Positions 10,388 to 18,170 of a DNA stretch of 64,000 nucleotides are shown one piece after another (the first letter of the stretch is position 1; each line of letters opens with the position of its first letter). The notes under the pieces were generated by a model. The model was not told the DNA's origin and searched no databases. It was given only the letters and a program-made list of their open reading frames with translations. The DNA comes from Palleronia sp. LCG004. Its GTDB lineage: Bacteria > Pseudomonadota > Alphaproteobacteria > Rhodobacterales > Rhodobacteraceae. The DNA lies in NCBI RefSeq assembly GCF_032931615.1, contig NZ_CP136759.1, positions 1,860,001 to 1,924,000 on the forward strand, read 5' to 3'. The position numbers were made by a program, and so were the translations under genes.

Positions 10388-11518
10388 ATGCCCCCCTTTC
10401 GCTTCATCCATTCGTCGGACCTGCATCTGGGACGCAAGTTCCTCGCAGTGCCCGAGCCGCCCGACGGCAACGTGCGCGGCCGCCTGATGGAGGCGCGCCA
10501 CGCCGCGATCGGACGCCTTGCGGCCGCCGCGCGGGATCGCGGCGCGCGGCATGTCCTGCTTGCGGGCGACACGTTCGACAGCGCCACGCCCTCGGCGCAG
10601 GTCGTCCGCCAGGCGCTCGGCGCGATGGGTGACGCGCAGGACGTCGAGTGGTGGCTCCTGCCCGGAAACCACGACAACCTGCGCGATGCCGAACCCCTCT
10701 GGGAGGGGATCGTCCGAGACGCACCCGCCAACGTCCACGCGATCCGCGAGGCCGCGCCGGTCGATCTCGGCGGCGCGACGCTCCTGCCCGCGCCCGTCAC
10801 GCATCGCGATCCGGGCCGCGACCTCACCGAAGCGCTCGTCGACATGCCCTCGCCCGACGGCATGCCGCGCCTCGGCCTCGCCCATGGCGGGGTCACCGAC
10901 TTCTCCGAAGGCGGGGCCGTCGTGCCGTCGGATCGCGATCGCAGCGCGCGGCTCGACTATCTTGCGCTCGGCGACTGGCACGGGCGGCTCGCCATCGGTC
11001 CGCGCGTGCAGTTCAGCGGCAGCCCCGAGCAGGACAGGTTCCGCCACGACCGACGCGGCTGCTGCCTCTCGGTGAGCCTCGGAGGGCCGGGTACCGAACC
11101 CGCCATCGAGGAGGTCGAGACCGGCTCCTTCCTCTGGGCACGGTCCGACCTGCGCCTCGGCGAAGGCGAGGACGCGGCGGCGGCGTTCCGCGCGGTGCTG
11201 CCCGGAACGGGGCGGCGCGATACCCTGCTGAAACTGGTCGCCACCGGTTGGGCCACGCTGCCGCAGCGCGCCGCGCTGGAGGACGCCGCCCTGGCCGAAA
11301 CTCCCGACTTCGCCTTTCTCGACCTCGACATGGCGGCGCTGGGCCTTCTCCACGACGAGGCCGATCTCGACGGGATAGATCGCTCGGGCGCGCTCCGCAT
11401 GGCGGCCGAGGATCTGCATGCCGCCGCGCGGGACCCCGCCACCGCCGAAGCCGACCGCGAGATCGCGGGCGCGGCGCTCGCCCGGCTCTACGGCTACATG
11501 CGGGCCTTCGACGCATGA
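10388..11518 (+). CDS. metallophosphoesterase, SbcD/Mre11-like DNA repair exonuclease
   Basis: Predicted nuclease subunit of an Mre11/Rad50-type complex (YhaO/SbcD group). It has 376 residues. The calcineurin-like phosphoesterase motifs are all present: SDLHLGRK near residue 10, LLAGDTFDS near 58, LPGNHDN near 93, GLAHG near 160 and GDWHG near 197. The C-terminal third is less conserved, as expected for the capping/ATPase-binding part. The stop overlaps the start of the SbcC-like ATPase (ATGA), so the two subunits are probably made in fixed ratio. The gene name sbcD is not assigned because the pair resembles YhaO/YhaN at least as much. Confidence 0.88.
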   Translation: MPPFRFIHSSDLHLGRKFLAVPEPPDGNVRGRLMEARHAAIGRLAAAARDRGARHVLLAGDTFDSATPSAQVVRQALGAMGDAQDVEWWLLPGNHDNLRDAEPLWEGIVRDAPANVHAIREAAPVDLGGATLLPAPVTHRDPGRDLTEALVDMPSPDGMPRLGLAHGGVTDFSEGGAVVPSDRDRSARLDYLALGDWHGRLAIGPRVQFSGSPEQDRFRHDRRGCCLSVSLGGPGTEPAIEEVETGSFLWARSDLRLGEGEDAAAAFRAVLPGTGRRDTLLKLVATGWATLPQRAALEDAALAETPDFAFLDLDMAALGLLHDEADLDGIDRSGALRMAAEDLHAAARDPATAEADREIAGAALARLYGYMRAFDA

Positions 11519-14130
11519 AGCTGCGCGCGATCAGCCTTGTCAATGTGCGCAAGTTCACCGACCCCGTGATGGTGGACGGCCTCTCCGACGGGCTCAACAT
11601 CCTGAGCGAGCCGAACGAGGCGGGCAAATCCACCCTCTTCGACGCGCTCCGCGCGCTCTTCTTCGTGGCCCATCGCTCAAGGTCCAAGGAAATTCTGGGC
11701 CTCAAACCCCATGCCGACGGCGCGCCCGAGGTCACCGTCACGATCGAGACCGAGGACGGGCTCTTCGACATCACCAAGCGCTGGCTCTCGCGCCCCGAAG
11801 TGCGGGTCGTGCAGGGCGGGCGGCTGATCGCGCAGGCCGATGCCGCCGAGGACTGGATCGCGGCCCGGCTGTCCGGCGGCGAAGGCGGACCCGCCGGTCT
11901 CATCTGGGCCCGCCAGGGGGCGACCCATCTCCAGGGCGCGGGCGGCAAGGAAAGCGAGCAGGCGCTCGACGCCCGGCGCGACCTGCTCTCCTCCGTCACG
12001 GGCGAGGTCGAGGCGATGACCGGCGGGCGGCGCATGGATGCGGCCGTCGCGCGCTGCCGCGACGAACTCGCCGCGCTCGCCACCAAGACAGGCGCGCCCA
12101 GGGCGCAGGGCCCGTGGAAGGCCGCGCGCGACCGCGTGGCCCTCCTGAGCGAACTTGCGGCCGATCTCGACGGCACCGCGCGCCTCCTCCACGATGCGCT
12201 GGATCAGCGCCGCCGCCAGCGCGCCGCCCTGGCCGAGCTCGAGGATCCGGAGCGGCGCGAGGAGCGACGCGCCCGTCGCGCCCAGGCCGAGGCCGCCCAT
12301 GCCGAGGCCGAGCGTCACGCGCAGGCGCTCGAGACCGCCACCGCCGCCGTCGAGACCGCGCGCCTCACGCTGCAGGCGGCCGAGGCGCGGCGCGATGCCC
12401 TGGACGCCGCGCGCACCGATCTGGCCGAGGCCGAGAGCGCCGCGCGCGATACGGCCCGTGCCGCCGATTGCGCCGGCGAGGCCGCCCGCGCGGCCCGCAC
12501 CCGGCTCGACACCGCGCGCGAGGCCGCCGACGCGTCCGAGCGGCGCGTGACCGAAGCCGAAGCGCGCCATGCCCGCGCGCAAAGACGCCAGGCCGCGCGC
12601 GAAGGTGCCGCCCAGCGCGAGGATCTCTCCCGCCGCATCGCCGAGGCCGAGACACTGCGCCGCCGCGCCGAGGAGGCCGACGCCCGCGCCGCCGCCGGGC
12701 CGGACGATGCGGCCCTTCGCAATCTCGACACGCTGGCCGCCGATGCCGCCCGTGCCCGTGATGCGCGCGCGGCGGGCCTCGCGCATCTGACCCTCCGCTA
12801 TTCGCGGGACGATGCGCCGCGCCTCGCGATCGACGGAAAACCGCTCGAAGACGGAGCCCGCGTGACGCTCGACACGGCGACCGACATCGCGATCGCCGGG
12901 ATCGGGACGCTCTCCTTCGCGCCGGGCGCGGGCGGCGCGGATCCCGCCCCCCTGCGGCGGGCCGAGGCCGCCCTCGCCCATGCGCTCGATGCGCTCGGAA
13001 CCGACGACATCGCCGCGGCACGCGCGATGGGCGAGGATCGACGCATGGCCGAACGCGCCGCGGGCGAGGCGCGCGCGACGCTCGCGGGTCTCGCGCCGCA
13101 GGGCATCGAAGCGCTGCGCGCCGCACATGCGCGAATCCCGCCCCCCGACCCCGACGAGTCCGACGACATCCCCGACCCGACCGAGACCGACGCCGCACTG
13201 GTCGCGGCACGCGAGGCGCGGATCGCCGCCCGCGGCCCGCTCTCCGCCGCGCAGGATGCGCTGGCGCAGGCCGGAAACGATGCCGCCCGGGCCGAGGCGG
13301 CCCGTGACGCGGCGGGCGATCGGCATGCGCGGGCAAGGGCGTCGCTCGAACGTCTCGCCCCCGAAACCGACCCCGAGGCACCGCTCGCCGCCGCCCGCGA
13401 TGCCCATGCAAAGGCATCCGAGAGGCGCGAGGCCGCCGCGGCCCTCGCCCCCGATCTCGAGGCGAGCGCCGCGACGCTCGCCCGCGCCCGGGCCGTCGAG
13501 ACCAACGCGGAGGAGCGCATCGCGACGCTGCGCCCCGAACTCGCCACCCTCGACGAACGGATCCGCCGCGCCTCCGGCGATGCGGTGGAGGAACGGCTGG
13601 CCGAGACGCGCGACATGCTGCACGCGGCCGAGCAGGATCTCGCCCGGATCGAACGCGAGGTCGCGATCCTGATGCGGCTCCGCGCCGCACTCGAGGACGT
13701 TCAGGAGACGGCGCGCGAACGCTATTTCGCGCCCGTCGCGGCCGAGCTGCGGCCTCTTCTGAACCTGCTCTGGCCGCAGGCCGAGCTCAGCTGGGCCCCC
13801 GAGACGCTTCTGCCGGACGCCCTCATCCGCGACGGACACCGCGAGCCGGTCGAGATCCTGTCTGGCGGCACGCAGGAACAGATCGCGATCCTCGTCCGGC
13901 TGGCCTTCGCGCGGATGCTCGCCCGCGCGGGACGGCACGCCCCCGTCATCCTCGACGACGCGCTGGTCTTCACCGACGACGACCGGATCGAGCGGATGTT
14001 CGACGCGCTCCATCGTCAGTCGGGATCCGCGCAGATCATCGTCCTGACCTGTCGGCAGCGCGCCTTCCGCGATCTCGGCGCGCGCGAACTGAGCCTCGCG
14101 CCGCTGAAGCGGGCCGACCCCTCCGACTAG
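11515..14130 (+). CDS. SMC-like ATPase, SbcC/YhaN-type partner of the upstream nuclease
   Basis: 871 residues. The N-terminal ATPase half has a P-loop (NEAGKST near residue 32) inside an AAA_27/YhaN-like N-terminus. The C-terminal half has the ABC signature LSGGTQEQ (about 780) and a Walker B VILDDALVF (about 810). Between them lies a very Ala/Arg/Glu-rich region (about 210-740) that should form antiparallel coiled coils, interrupted by a small globular insert near residue 420-470. No CxxC zinc-hook is visible in the coiled coil, unlike Rad50/SbcC. The gene overlaps the nuclease gene by 4 bp. Likely function: ATP-driven gating of the nuclease at DNA ends. The extreme GC richness makes long antisense ORFs here, which I ignore. 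Confidence 0.88.
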   Translation: MKLRAISLVNVRKFTDPVMVDGLSDGLNILSEPNEAGKSTLFDALRALFFVAHRSRSKEILGLKPHADGAPEVTVTIETEDGLFDITKRWLSRPEVRVVQGGRLIAQADAAEDWIAARLSGGEGGPAGLIWARQGATHLQGAGGKESEQALDARRDLLSSVTGEVEAMTGGRRMDAAVARCRDELAALATKTGAPRAQGPWKAARDRVALLSELAADLDGTARLLHDALDQRRRQRAALAELEDPERREERRARRAQAEAAHAEAERHAQALETATAAVETARLTLQAAEARRDALDAARTDLAEAESAARDTARAADCAGEAARAARTRLDTAREAADASERRVTEAEARHARAQRRQAAREGAAQREDLSRRIAEAETLRRRAEEADARAAAGPDDAALRNLDTLAADAARARDARAAGLAHLTLRYSRDDAPRLAIDGKPLEDGARVTLDTATDIAIAGIGTLSFAPGAGGADPAPLRRAEAALAHALDALGTDDIAAARAMGEDRRMAERAAGEARATLAGLAPQGIEALRAAHARIPPPDPDESDDIPDPTETDAALVAAREARIAARGPLSAAQDALAQAGNDAARAEAARDAAGDRHARARASLERLAPETDPEAPLAAARDAHAKASERREAAAALAPDLEASAATLARARAVETNAEERIATLRPELATLDERIRRASGDAVEERLAETRDMLHAAEQDLARIEREVAILMRLRAALEDVQETARERYFAPVAAELRPLLNLLWPQAELSWAPETLLPDALIRDGHREPVEILSGGTQEQIAILVRLAFARMLARAGRHAPVILDDALVFTDDDRIERMFDALHRQSGSAQIIVLTCRQRAFRDLGARELSLAPLKRADPSD

Positions 14131-14252
14131 CGGATACCGCCTCGCCTGCTGCCGACGCGCATCGCCCGGCACATCGTGCATGCGGGGGCGCTTGCGCTCC
14201 CGCCCCGGCTGGCTCAGGGGTAGCGTCGAGAACCTCGAGGGGATCGTGCAGG
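14131..14252. other. intergenic region with hairpin at 14181-14203
   Basis: 122 bp between the SbcC-like gene and the membrane protein gene, both plus strand. A GC-rich hairpin (GGGGGCGC-TTGC-GCTCCCGCC, partly mismatched) lies at about 14181-14203 and may end the upstream transcript; there is no clear T-run after it. Confidence 0.35.
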
Positions 14253-15662
14253 ATGGACGAAAGACGCGGAACCGACGCAGCAGGCGGCGTGCTGGTCGCG
14301 GCGACCATGATCCTCGTCGCGATCCGGGAATGGGGCGGCGGCGCGGTCTTCTCCTATGCGTCGATGGCCACCAGCGTGGCGGCCCTCGTGCTGCTGTCGC
14401 TGAACGTGCGCTGGTCGCGCCGTGCCTTCCTGGTGATCGGTGCCGCGCTTTCTGCCATCGCCGTCGCGACCCTGCCCGACTGGCCCGGGGCGATCGCCCG
14501 GGCGCTTGGCGGCGCGGCCTTCATCATCGCGTTCTTCACGGCCCTGACGAGCCTGCGCAGCGCAGCCATCTCGTCCAAGCCGGTCTCCGATGCGGGACGT
14601 TTCCTCGCCGATCAGCCGCCCGGCCGGCGCTACCTCGCCCTGACGCTCGGTGGCGCGCTGTTCGGGCTGATCCTGCTTTACGGCGCGATCACGCTTCTGG
14701 GCTCCCTCTCGCGGCAAAGCGCGCAGGACGAAGCCAACCCCGAGATCACGCGGATCAGGCTGCGCCGGATGATGGTCGCGATCCAGCGCGGCTTCATCGC
14801 GACGCTGCCATGGTCGCCGCTGACCTTCGCCATGGCCATCTCGACAAGCCTCGTGCCCGGGTCGAGCTGGGCGGCGGCAGTCCTGCCGAGCCTCGTCTCG
14901 GGGCTGCTTCTCGCCGGGATAGGCTGGGCACTCGACACGGCGCTGAAACCCCGGATCACCGGCCCCCGCCCCGTCCGCCGCGCGCCCGAGGGCCGATGGG
15001 GCCGCAAGCTCGCGCCGCTTCTCATGCTCCTCGCGGTGCTGGGCGCGCTCATCACCGGGATCCACATCGCGACCGGCGTGGGTGTCGTCGGCGTCGTGAT
15101 GGTCGTCGTGCCCCTCCTGTCGCTGCTGTGGATGGTCGAGCAGGACGTCCTCGGCCATCGCCGCGGCGTGATCGGCCATGTCGCCGAGCGCGCGCGCGAC
15201 TTCGCGACGGTCGAGATGGCGGGCCTCAGGGCCGAGGTCGTCCTCCTCGCGATGGCGGGCTTCATCGGATCGCTCGGATCGAGCCTGACCGCACCGCTCA
15301 TCGCGGATCGCGGCATCGACCTCGCCGGCATCTCGCCGTACTTCCTGCTGCTCGGCATCTTCTGGATCATCCCGATCACGGGCCAGTTCGGCATGAACCC
15401 GATTCTCTCGGCCTCGCTGATCGTGCCGCTGCTGCCGCTGCCCGCCGAGATGGGCGTGGCCCCCTCGGCCGTCATCCTCGCCATCACCAGCGGCTGGGCG
15501 CTCAGCGGGGCGACCTCGCCCTATACGGCATCCGTGATGATGGTCGGGCAATACGGCGGCGTCAGCGCGCTGCATGCGGGTCTCAGGTGGAACGGGCTCT
15601 ACGCGCTCATCTGCGGCATCGTTCTGTCGGGATGGATCGCGCTCGCGGCGACGATCCTCTGA
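14253..15662 (+). CDS. multi-pass inner-membrane protein, ion-transporter-superfamily-like
   Basis: 469 residues with about 11-12 hydrophobic segments spread over the whole length, interrupted by a positively charged cytoplasmic stretch around residues 100-130 and another near 230-250. The C-terminal half (INPILSASLIVPLLPLP, ITSGWALSGATSPYT) resembles the re-entrant Gly/Ser/Thr-rich loops of the IT superfamily of carriers, but I cannot name a substrate. It stands alone: hairpin-bearing gap upstream, tRNA genes on the other strand downstream. A start at 14253 (ATG) is preceded by AGGATG-like bases only weakly. Confidence is high that it is a real membrane protein and low for the family. Confidence 0.75.
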   Translation: MDERRGTDAAGGVLVAATMILVAIREWGGGAVFSYASMATSVAALVLLSLNVRWSRRAFLVIGAALSAIAVATLPDWPGAIARALGGAAFIIAFFTALTSLRSAAISSKPVSDAGRFLADQPPGRRYLALTLGGALFGLILLYGAITLLGSLSRQSAQDEANPEITRIRLRRMMVAIQRGFIATLPWSPLTFAMAISTSLVPGSSWAAAVLPSLVSGLLLAGIGWALDTALKPRITGPRPVRRAPEGRWGRKLAPLLMLLAVLGALITGIHIATGVGVVGVVMVVVPLLSLLWMVEQDVLGHRRGVIGHVAERARDFATVEMAGLRAEVVLLAMAGFIGSLGSSLTAPLIADRGIDLAGISPYFLLLGIFWIIPITGQFGMNPILSASLIVPLLPLPAEMGVAPSAVILAITSGWALSGATSPYTASVMMVGQYGGVSALHAGLRWNGLYALICGIVLSGWIALAATIL

Positions 15663-15686
15663 GGCATCCGACATTCGGGGAATGAG

Positions 15687-15763
15687 TGGCGCGGTTGACG
15701 GGGCTCGAACCCGCGACCCCCGGCGTGACAGGCCGGTACTCTAACCAACTGAGCTACAACCGC
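15687..15763 (-). tRNA. tRNA-Asp (GTC), copy 1
   Basis: Complete 77-nt cloverleaf with encoded CCA. Acceptor GCGGTTG pairs with CAACCGC; the D arm is GCTC/GAGT-like, and the anticodon loop reads CTGTCAC with anticodon GTC at 15727-15729. The T loop is TTCGAGC. The sequence is identical to the copy at 15796-15872. Confidence 0.97.
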
Positions 15764-15795
15764 ACTCTCGTTCGACGGGTCGTTCGGGGCAATGG

Positions 15796-15872
15796 TGGCG
15801 CGGTTGACGGGGCTCGAACCCGCGACCCCCGGCGTGACAGGCCGGTACTCTAACCAACTGAGCTACAACCGC
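15796..15872 (-). tRNA. tRNA-Asp (GTC), copy 2
   Basis: Identical 77-nt repeat of the neighbouring tRNA-Asp, offset by exactly 109 bp, CCA encoded, anticodon GTC at 15836-15838. The short spacer contains a run related to the sequence downstream of the first copy (TTCGGGG before each 3' end), so the duplication unit includes some flank. Both are read right to left and probably processed from one transcript. Confidence 0.97.
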
Positions 15873-15912
15873 CCATTGCCCGCTCGGACCCGGTCCGAAC
15901 GTGAGGGGCGTT

Positions 15913-16455
15913 CTAGAAGCGCCGTCCGGGACCGTCAAGCGCGATCGGCCGCGATCCGTCGTTTTTCGACAGAAGCGGGCCGAGCCTGTTCCAGATCACG
16001 GCGACGATGGGGGTCGGATGGCCGAGCACGGACGTCGTCGTGGGCCCGGCCTCGATACCGCCATGCGCGGCATAGAACCGCCGCGCGGTACGATTGGCCG
16101 AAATCACGGTCAGCCAGACGCGCCCCTCGCCCCGCGCGTCCAGCCGTTCGGCCGCCGCGCGAATCAGCCGATGGCCGATCCCCGTTCCACGCCGCTCGGG
16201 CGATGCATGAAGGTTGTCGATGAACGGCCAGCCATGGCGCGTCATCAGCCTGACGAAGCCCACCAAGCGGTCCCCCTCGACCGCGCAGATCACGTCGGGC
16301 GGCAACACGGCCCAGCGCGCCGCCATCTCGGGCTCCAGCCGGTCGATCGCCTCCGCCGGCACGAACGGGGCGTAGGCCGACCGCCAGCTCGCGGTGTGAA
16401 GCGCGCGGATCGCGTCGAGGTCACCGGGCGCGGCGTCGCGCAGCGTGATCGTCAA
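15913..16455 (-). CDS. GNAT family N-acetyltransferase
   Basis: 180 residues with the acetyl-CoA fold of the GNAT family: N-terminal ITLRDAAPGDLDAIRALH, then the diphosphate-binding RRGTGIGHRLI (motif A, near residue 90-100) and ANRTARRFYAAHGG (motif B, near 120-133). Substrate unknown; closest in look to RimI-like small-molecule or protein acetylases. It lies upstream of the tRNA-Asp genes on the same strand, 40 bp away. The next gene upstream ends 34 bp before its start. Confidence 0.88.
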   Translation of the reverse strand: MTITLRDAAPGDLDAIRALHTASWRSAYAPFVPAEAIDRLEPEMAARWAVLPPDVICAVEGDRLVGFVRLMTRHGWPFIDNLHASPERRGTGIGHRLIRAAAERLDARGEGRVWLTVISANRTARRFYAAHGGIEAGPTTTSVLGHPTPIVAVIWNRLGPLLSKNDGSRPIALDGPGRRF

Positions 16456-16489
16456 GGTTGAGGTCCCGGCCCGGCTTCGGGCTCGAAGC

Positions 16490-16738
16490 TCATTCGAGCT
16501 CGTCCAGCGCGACCGATTTCCGCTCGATCTGGGCAGAGATATGCACCAGGTCCGCGACGCTGGCGGGCGGCCAATGCGTGGCGTTGTCGTAGGCCACCAT
16601 CTCGCACAGCCGCGCCGAGAGGTTCAGCAGAACCCGGTCCCGGCTGCCATGATCGAGATTCCGGACCTGCACGCCGAGCTTCTCGAACAATGTGTTGAGG
16701 ATGGCTTGATCTTCGTCCGGCAGGTAGTGATGCGGCAT
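16490..16738 (-). CDS. small hypothetical protein (82 residues)
   Basis: Begins MPHHYLPDEDQAILNTLF and continues as an all-helical, soluble protein with no signal or membrane segment. I do not recognise a family. The start at 16738 is chosen because the frame upstream runs into a tRNA-Val antisense and is Arg/Cys-rich nonsense. It sits between tRNA-Val (upstream) and the GNAT gene, same strand. Codon use looks like its neighbours, so I take it as a real gene. Confidence 0.6.
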   Translation of the reverse strand: MPHHYLPDEDQAILNTLFEKLGVQVRNLDHGSRDRVLLNLSARLCEMVAYDNATHWPPASVADLVHISAQIERKSVALDELE

Positions 16739-16867
16739 ACCGTTGCTCCGTTGGGAATGGCACCTCGTCCTACGCGTTCGACAGGAAACAGGAAACGACC
16801 CGCCCCTGCGACGAATGCAGCACGTCGCTACCACACGTGGACCAATCGTGCAATTTCCAGCGCAAGC

Positions 16868-16886
16868 CCCGGCCTTCCCGGCCGGG
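16868..16886 (-). terminator. hairpin downstream of tRNA-Val
   Basis: Arms CCCGGCC and GGCCGGG are separated by 5 bases, 6 bp past the 3' end of tRNA-Val in its reading direction. There is no long T-run, so this is a likely but weak intrinsic terminator or processing hairpin. Confidence 0.45.
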
Positions 16887-16891
16887 CGCGG

Positions 16892-16967
16892 TGGTGGGCG
16901 ATGACGGGCTCGAACCGCCGACATTTTCGGTGTAAACGAAACGCTCTACCAACTGAGCTAATCGCCC
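16892..16967 (-). tRNA. tRNA-Val (TAC)
   Basis: 76-nt cloverleaf, CCA encoded. Acceptor GGGCGAT pairs with ATCGCCC, and the D arm is GCTC/GAGC. The anticodon stem TTTCG/CGAAA encloses loop TTTACAC with anticodon TAC at 16932-16934; the T loop is TTCGAGC. It reads GUA codons. Confidence 0.96.
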
Positions 16968-17036
16968 CTGAGCGCGTCTTATAGCGACGCGCGCGCGTCG
17001 GACAACCCCCCGTCGCGGGCTTGGGCCCCCGTCCGT

Positions 17037-17531
17037 TCAGCCGGCCACCTTTTCCCGAAGCGCGCGCTCGACCGCCGTGGGCACGAACCGCGAGACGTTG
17101 CCGCCGAGCCGCGCGATCTCCTTGACCAGCTTCGAGGCGACGGCCTGATGCTCGGTATCGGCCATGAGGAACACCGTCTCGACCGAATCATCGAGCACGC
17201 GGTTCATGCCGACCATCTGGAATTCGTATTCGAAATCCGCGACCGCCCGCAGTCCGCGGATGATGAGCTGCGCGCCCACGTCGCGCGCGCAGTCGATCAG
17301 CAGGTTCTCGAAGGGATGCACCCGGATCGTCATGCCGAAGCGTTCCTGCAGCGGACCGCATTCCGCCTCGATCATCGCGACGCGCTCGTCGAGCGAGAAG
17401 AGAGGCCCCTTGTCGCCGTTGATCGCGACCCCGATGACGAGCTCGTCGACAAGGGTCGCCGCGCGCTGGATAATATCCATATGCCCGAGCGTCACCGGAT
17501 CGAAAGTTCCGGGATATAATCCAGTCCGCAT
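17037..17531 (-). CDS. coaD: phosphopantetheine adenylyltransferase CoaD
   Basis: Transfers AMP from ATP to 4'-phosphopantetheine, the penultimate step of coenzyme A synthesis. It has 164 residues, the normal size. The nucleotidyltransferase motif GTFDPVTLGH is at residues 8-17, and INGDKGPLF, LIIRGLRAVADFEYE and a C-terminal SKLVKEIARLGG (the SSxxVKE-type ATP site) follow. The ATG at 17531 is preceded by GGGAGGG at good spacing. The longer frame upstream is not needed. It stands alone between tRNA-Val and the CBS gene. Confidence 0.95.
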   Translation of the reverse strand: MRTGLYPGTFDPVTLGHMDIIQRAATLVDELVIGVAINGDKGPLFSLDERVAMIEAECGPLQERFGMTIRVHPFENLLIDCARDVGAQLIIRGLRAVADFEYEFQMVGMNRVLDDSVETVFLMADTEHQAVASKLVKEIARLGGNVSRFVPTAVERALREKVAG

Positions 17532-17591
17532 GGTCCCTCCCCGTCCATTCGGGTGAAGCAACGCGATCGGGCGCGCGATTGCAAGGCCCAG

Positions 17592-18026
17592 TCAGTACCC
17601 CATGACCATCCCTTCGAGGGCGTCGCGCTCCATCCTCAGTTCCGACAGCCGCGCCTTGACCACGTCGCCGGTCGAGATGAGCCCGACCAGCCGCTCGTCC
17701 TCGACAACGGGCATGTGGCGAAAGCGGCCTTCGGTCATCCGCGTCAGGATCTCCTCAGTATTGTCCTGCCCCACGCAGGTCTCGACCTTGCGGGTCATGA
17801 GGTCCTCCACCCGCGCATCGAGGCATTCGGCCCCCTTGCGCCCGAGCTCGCGCACGATGTCACGCTCGGACAGGATGCCATCGGCCCGCTGACCGTCGCG
17901 CGACACGACGAGCGCACCGATCCTCTTCTCCGAAAGCACCGCCACCGCGTCGGCCACGCTCGCCTCGGGTGCGATCGTCTCCACCCCCGGTTGCGGCTTC
18001 GAGCTCAGGATCTGCTCTACCTTCAT
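17592..18026 (-). CDS. CBS-domain-pair protein
   Basis: 144 residues made of two CBS motifs and nothing else: the first at about 8-65 (SVADAVAVLSEKRIGALVV, GILSERDIVRELG), the second at about 72-130 (DLMTRKVETC, RFRHMPVVEDERLVGLISTGDVVK). Such stand-alone CBS pairs bind adenosine nucleotides and act as sensors; the partner is unknown. It is divergent from mmsA with 144 bp between starts. A GGGAGGAG-like ribosome site precedes the ATG. A much longer open frame in this register (to 19826) is antisense to mmsA and rejected. Confidence 0.9.
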   Translation of the reverse strand: MKVEQILSSKPQPGVETIAPEASVADAVAVLSEKRIGALVVSRDGQRADGILSERDIVRELGRKGAECLDARVEDLMTRKVETCVGQDNTEEILTRMTEGRFRHMPVVEDERLVGLISTGDVVKARLSELRMERDALEGMVMGY

Positions 18027-18170
18027 CGCGTCTCCTCCCTGCGAAATGGTCCTTTCACGATACATGCCCGGCGGGAATCCCAAAGGATTTTTCTCGCGAT
18101 GGATCGAGACACTTTCACTCCCCCCTCCGCCCGCATACGCTGCCCCCGACCCGTTCCGTAGGAGGATTCC

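Noticed and set aside
11677-14181. 834-codon minus-strand frame opposite the SbcC-like gene
   Set aside because: Gly/Arg/Leu-rich mirror of the Ala/Glu-rich coiled coil; no motif, while the plus strand has all ATPase motifs.
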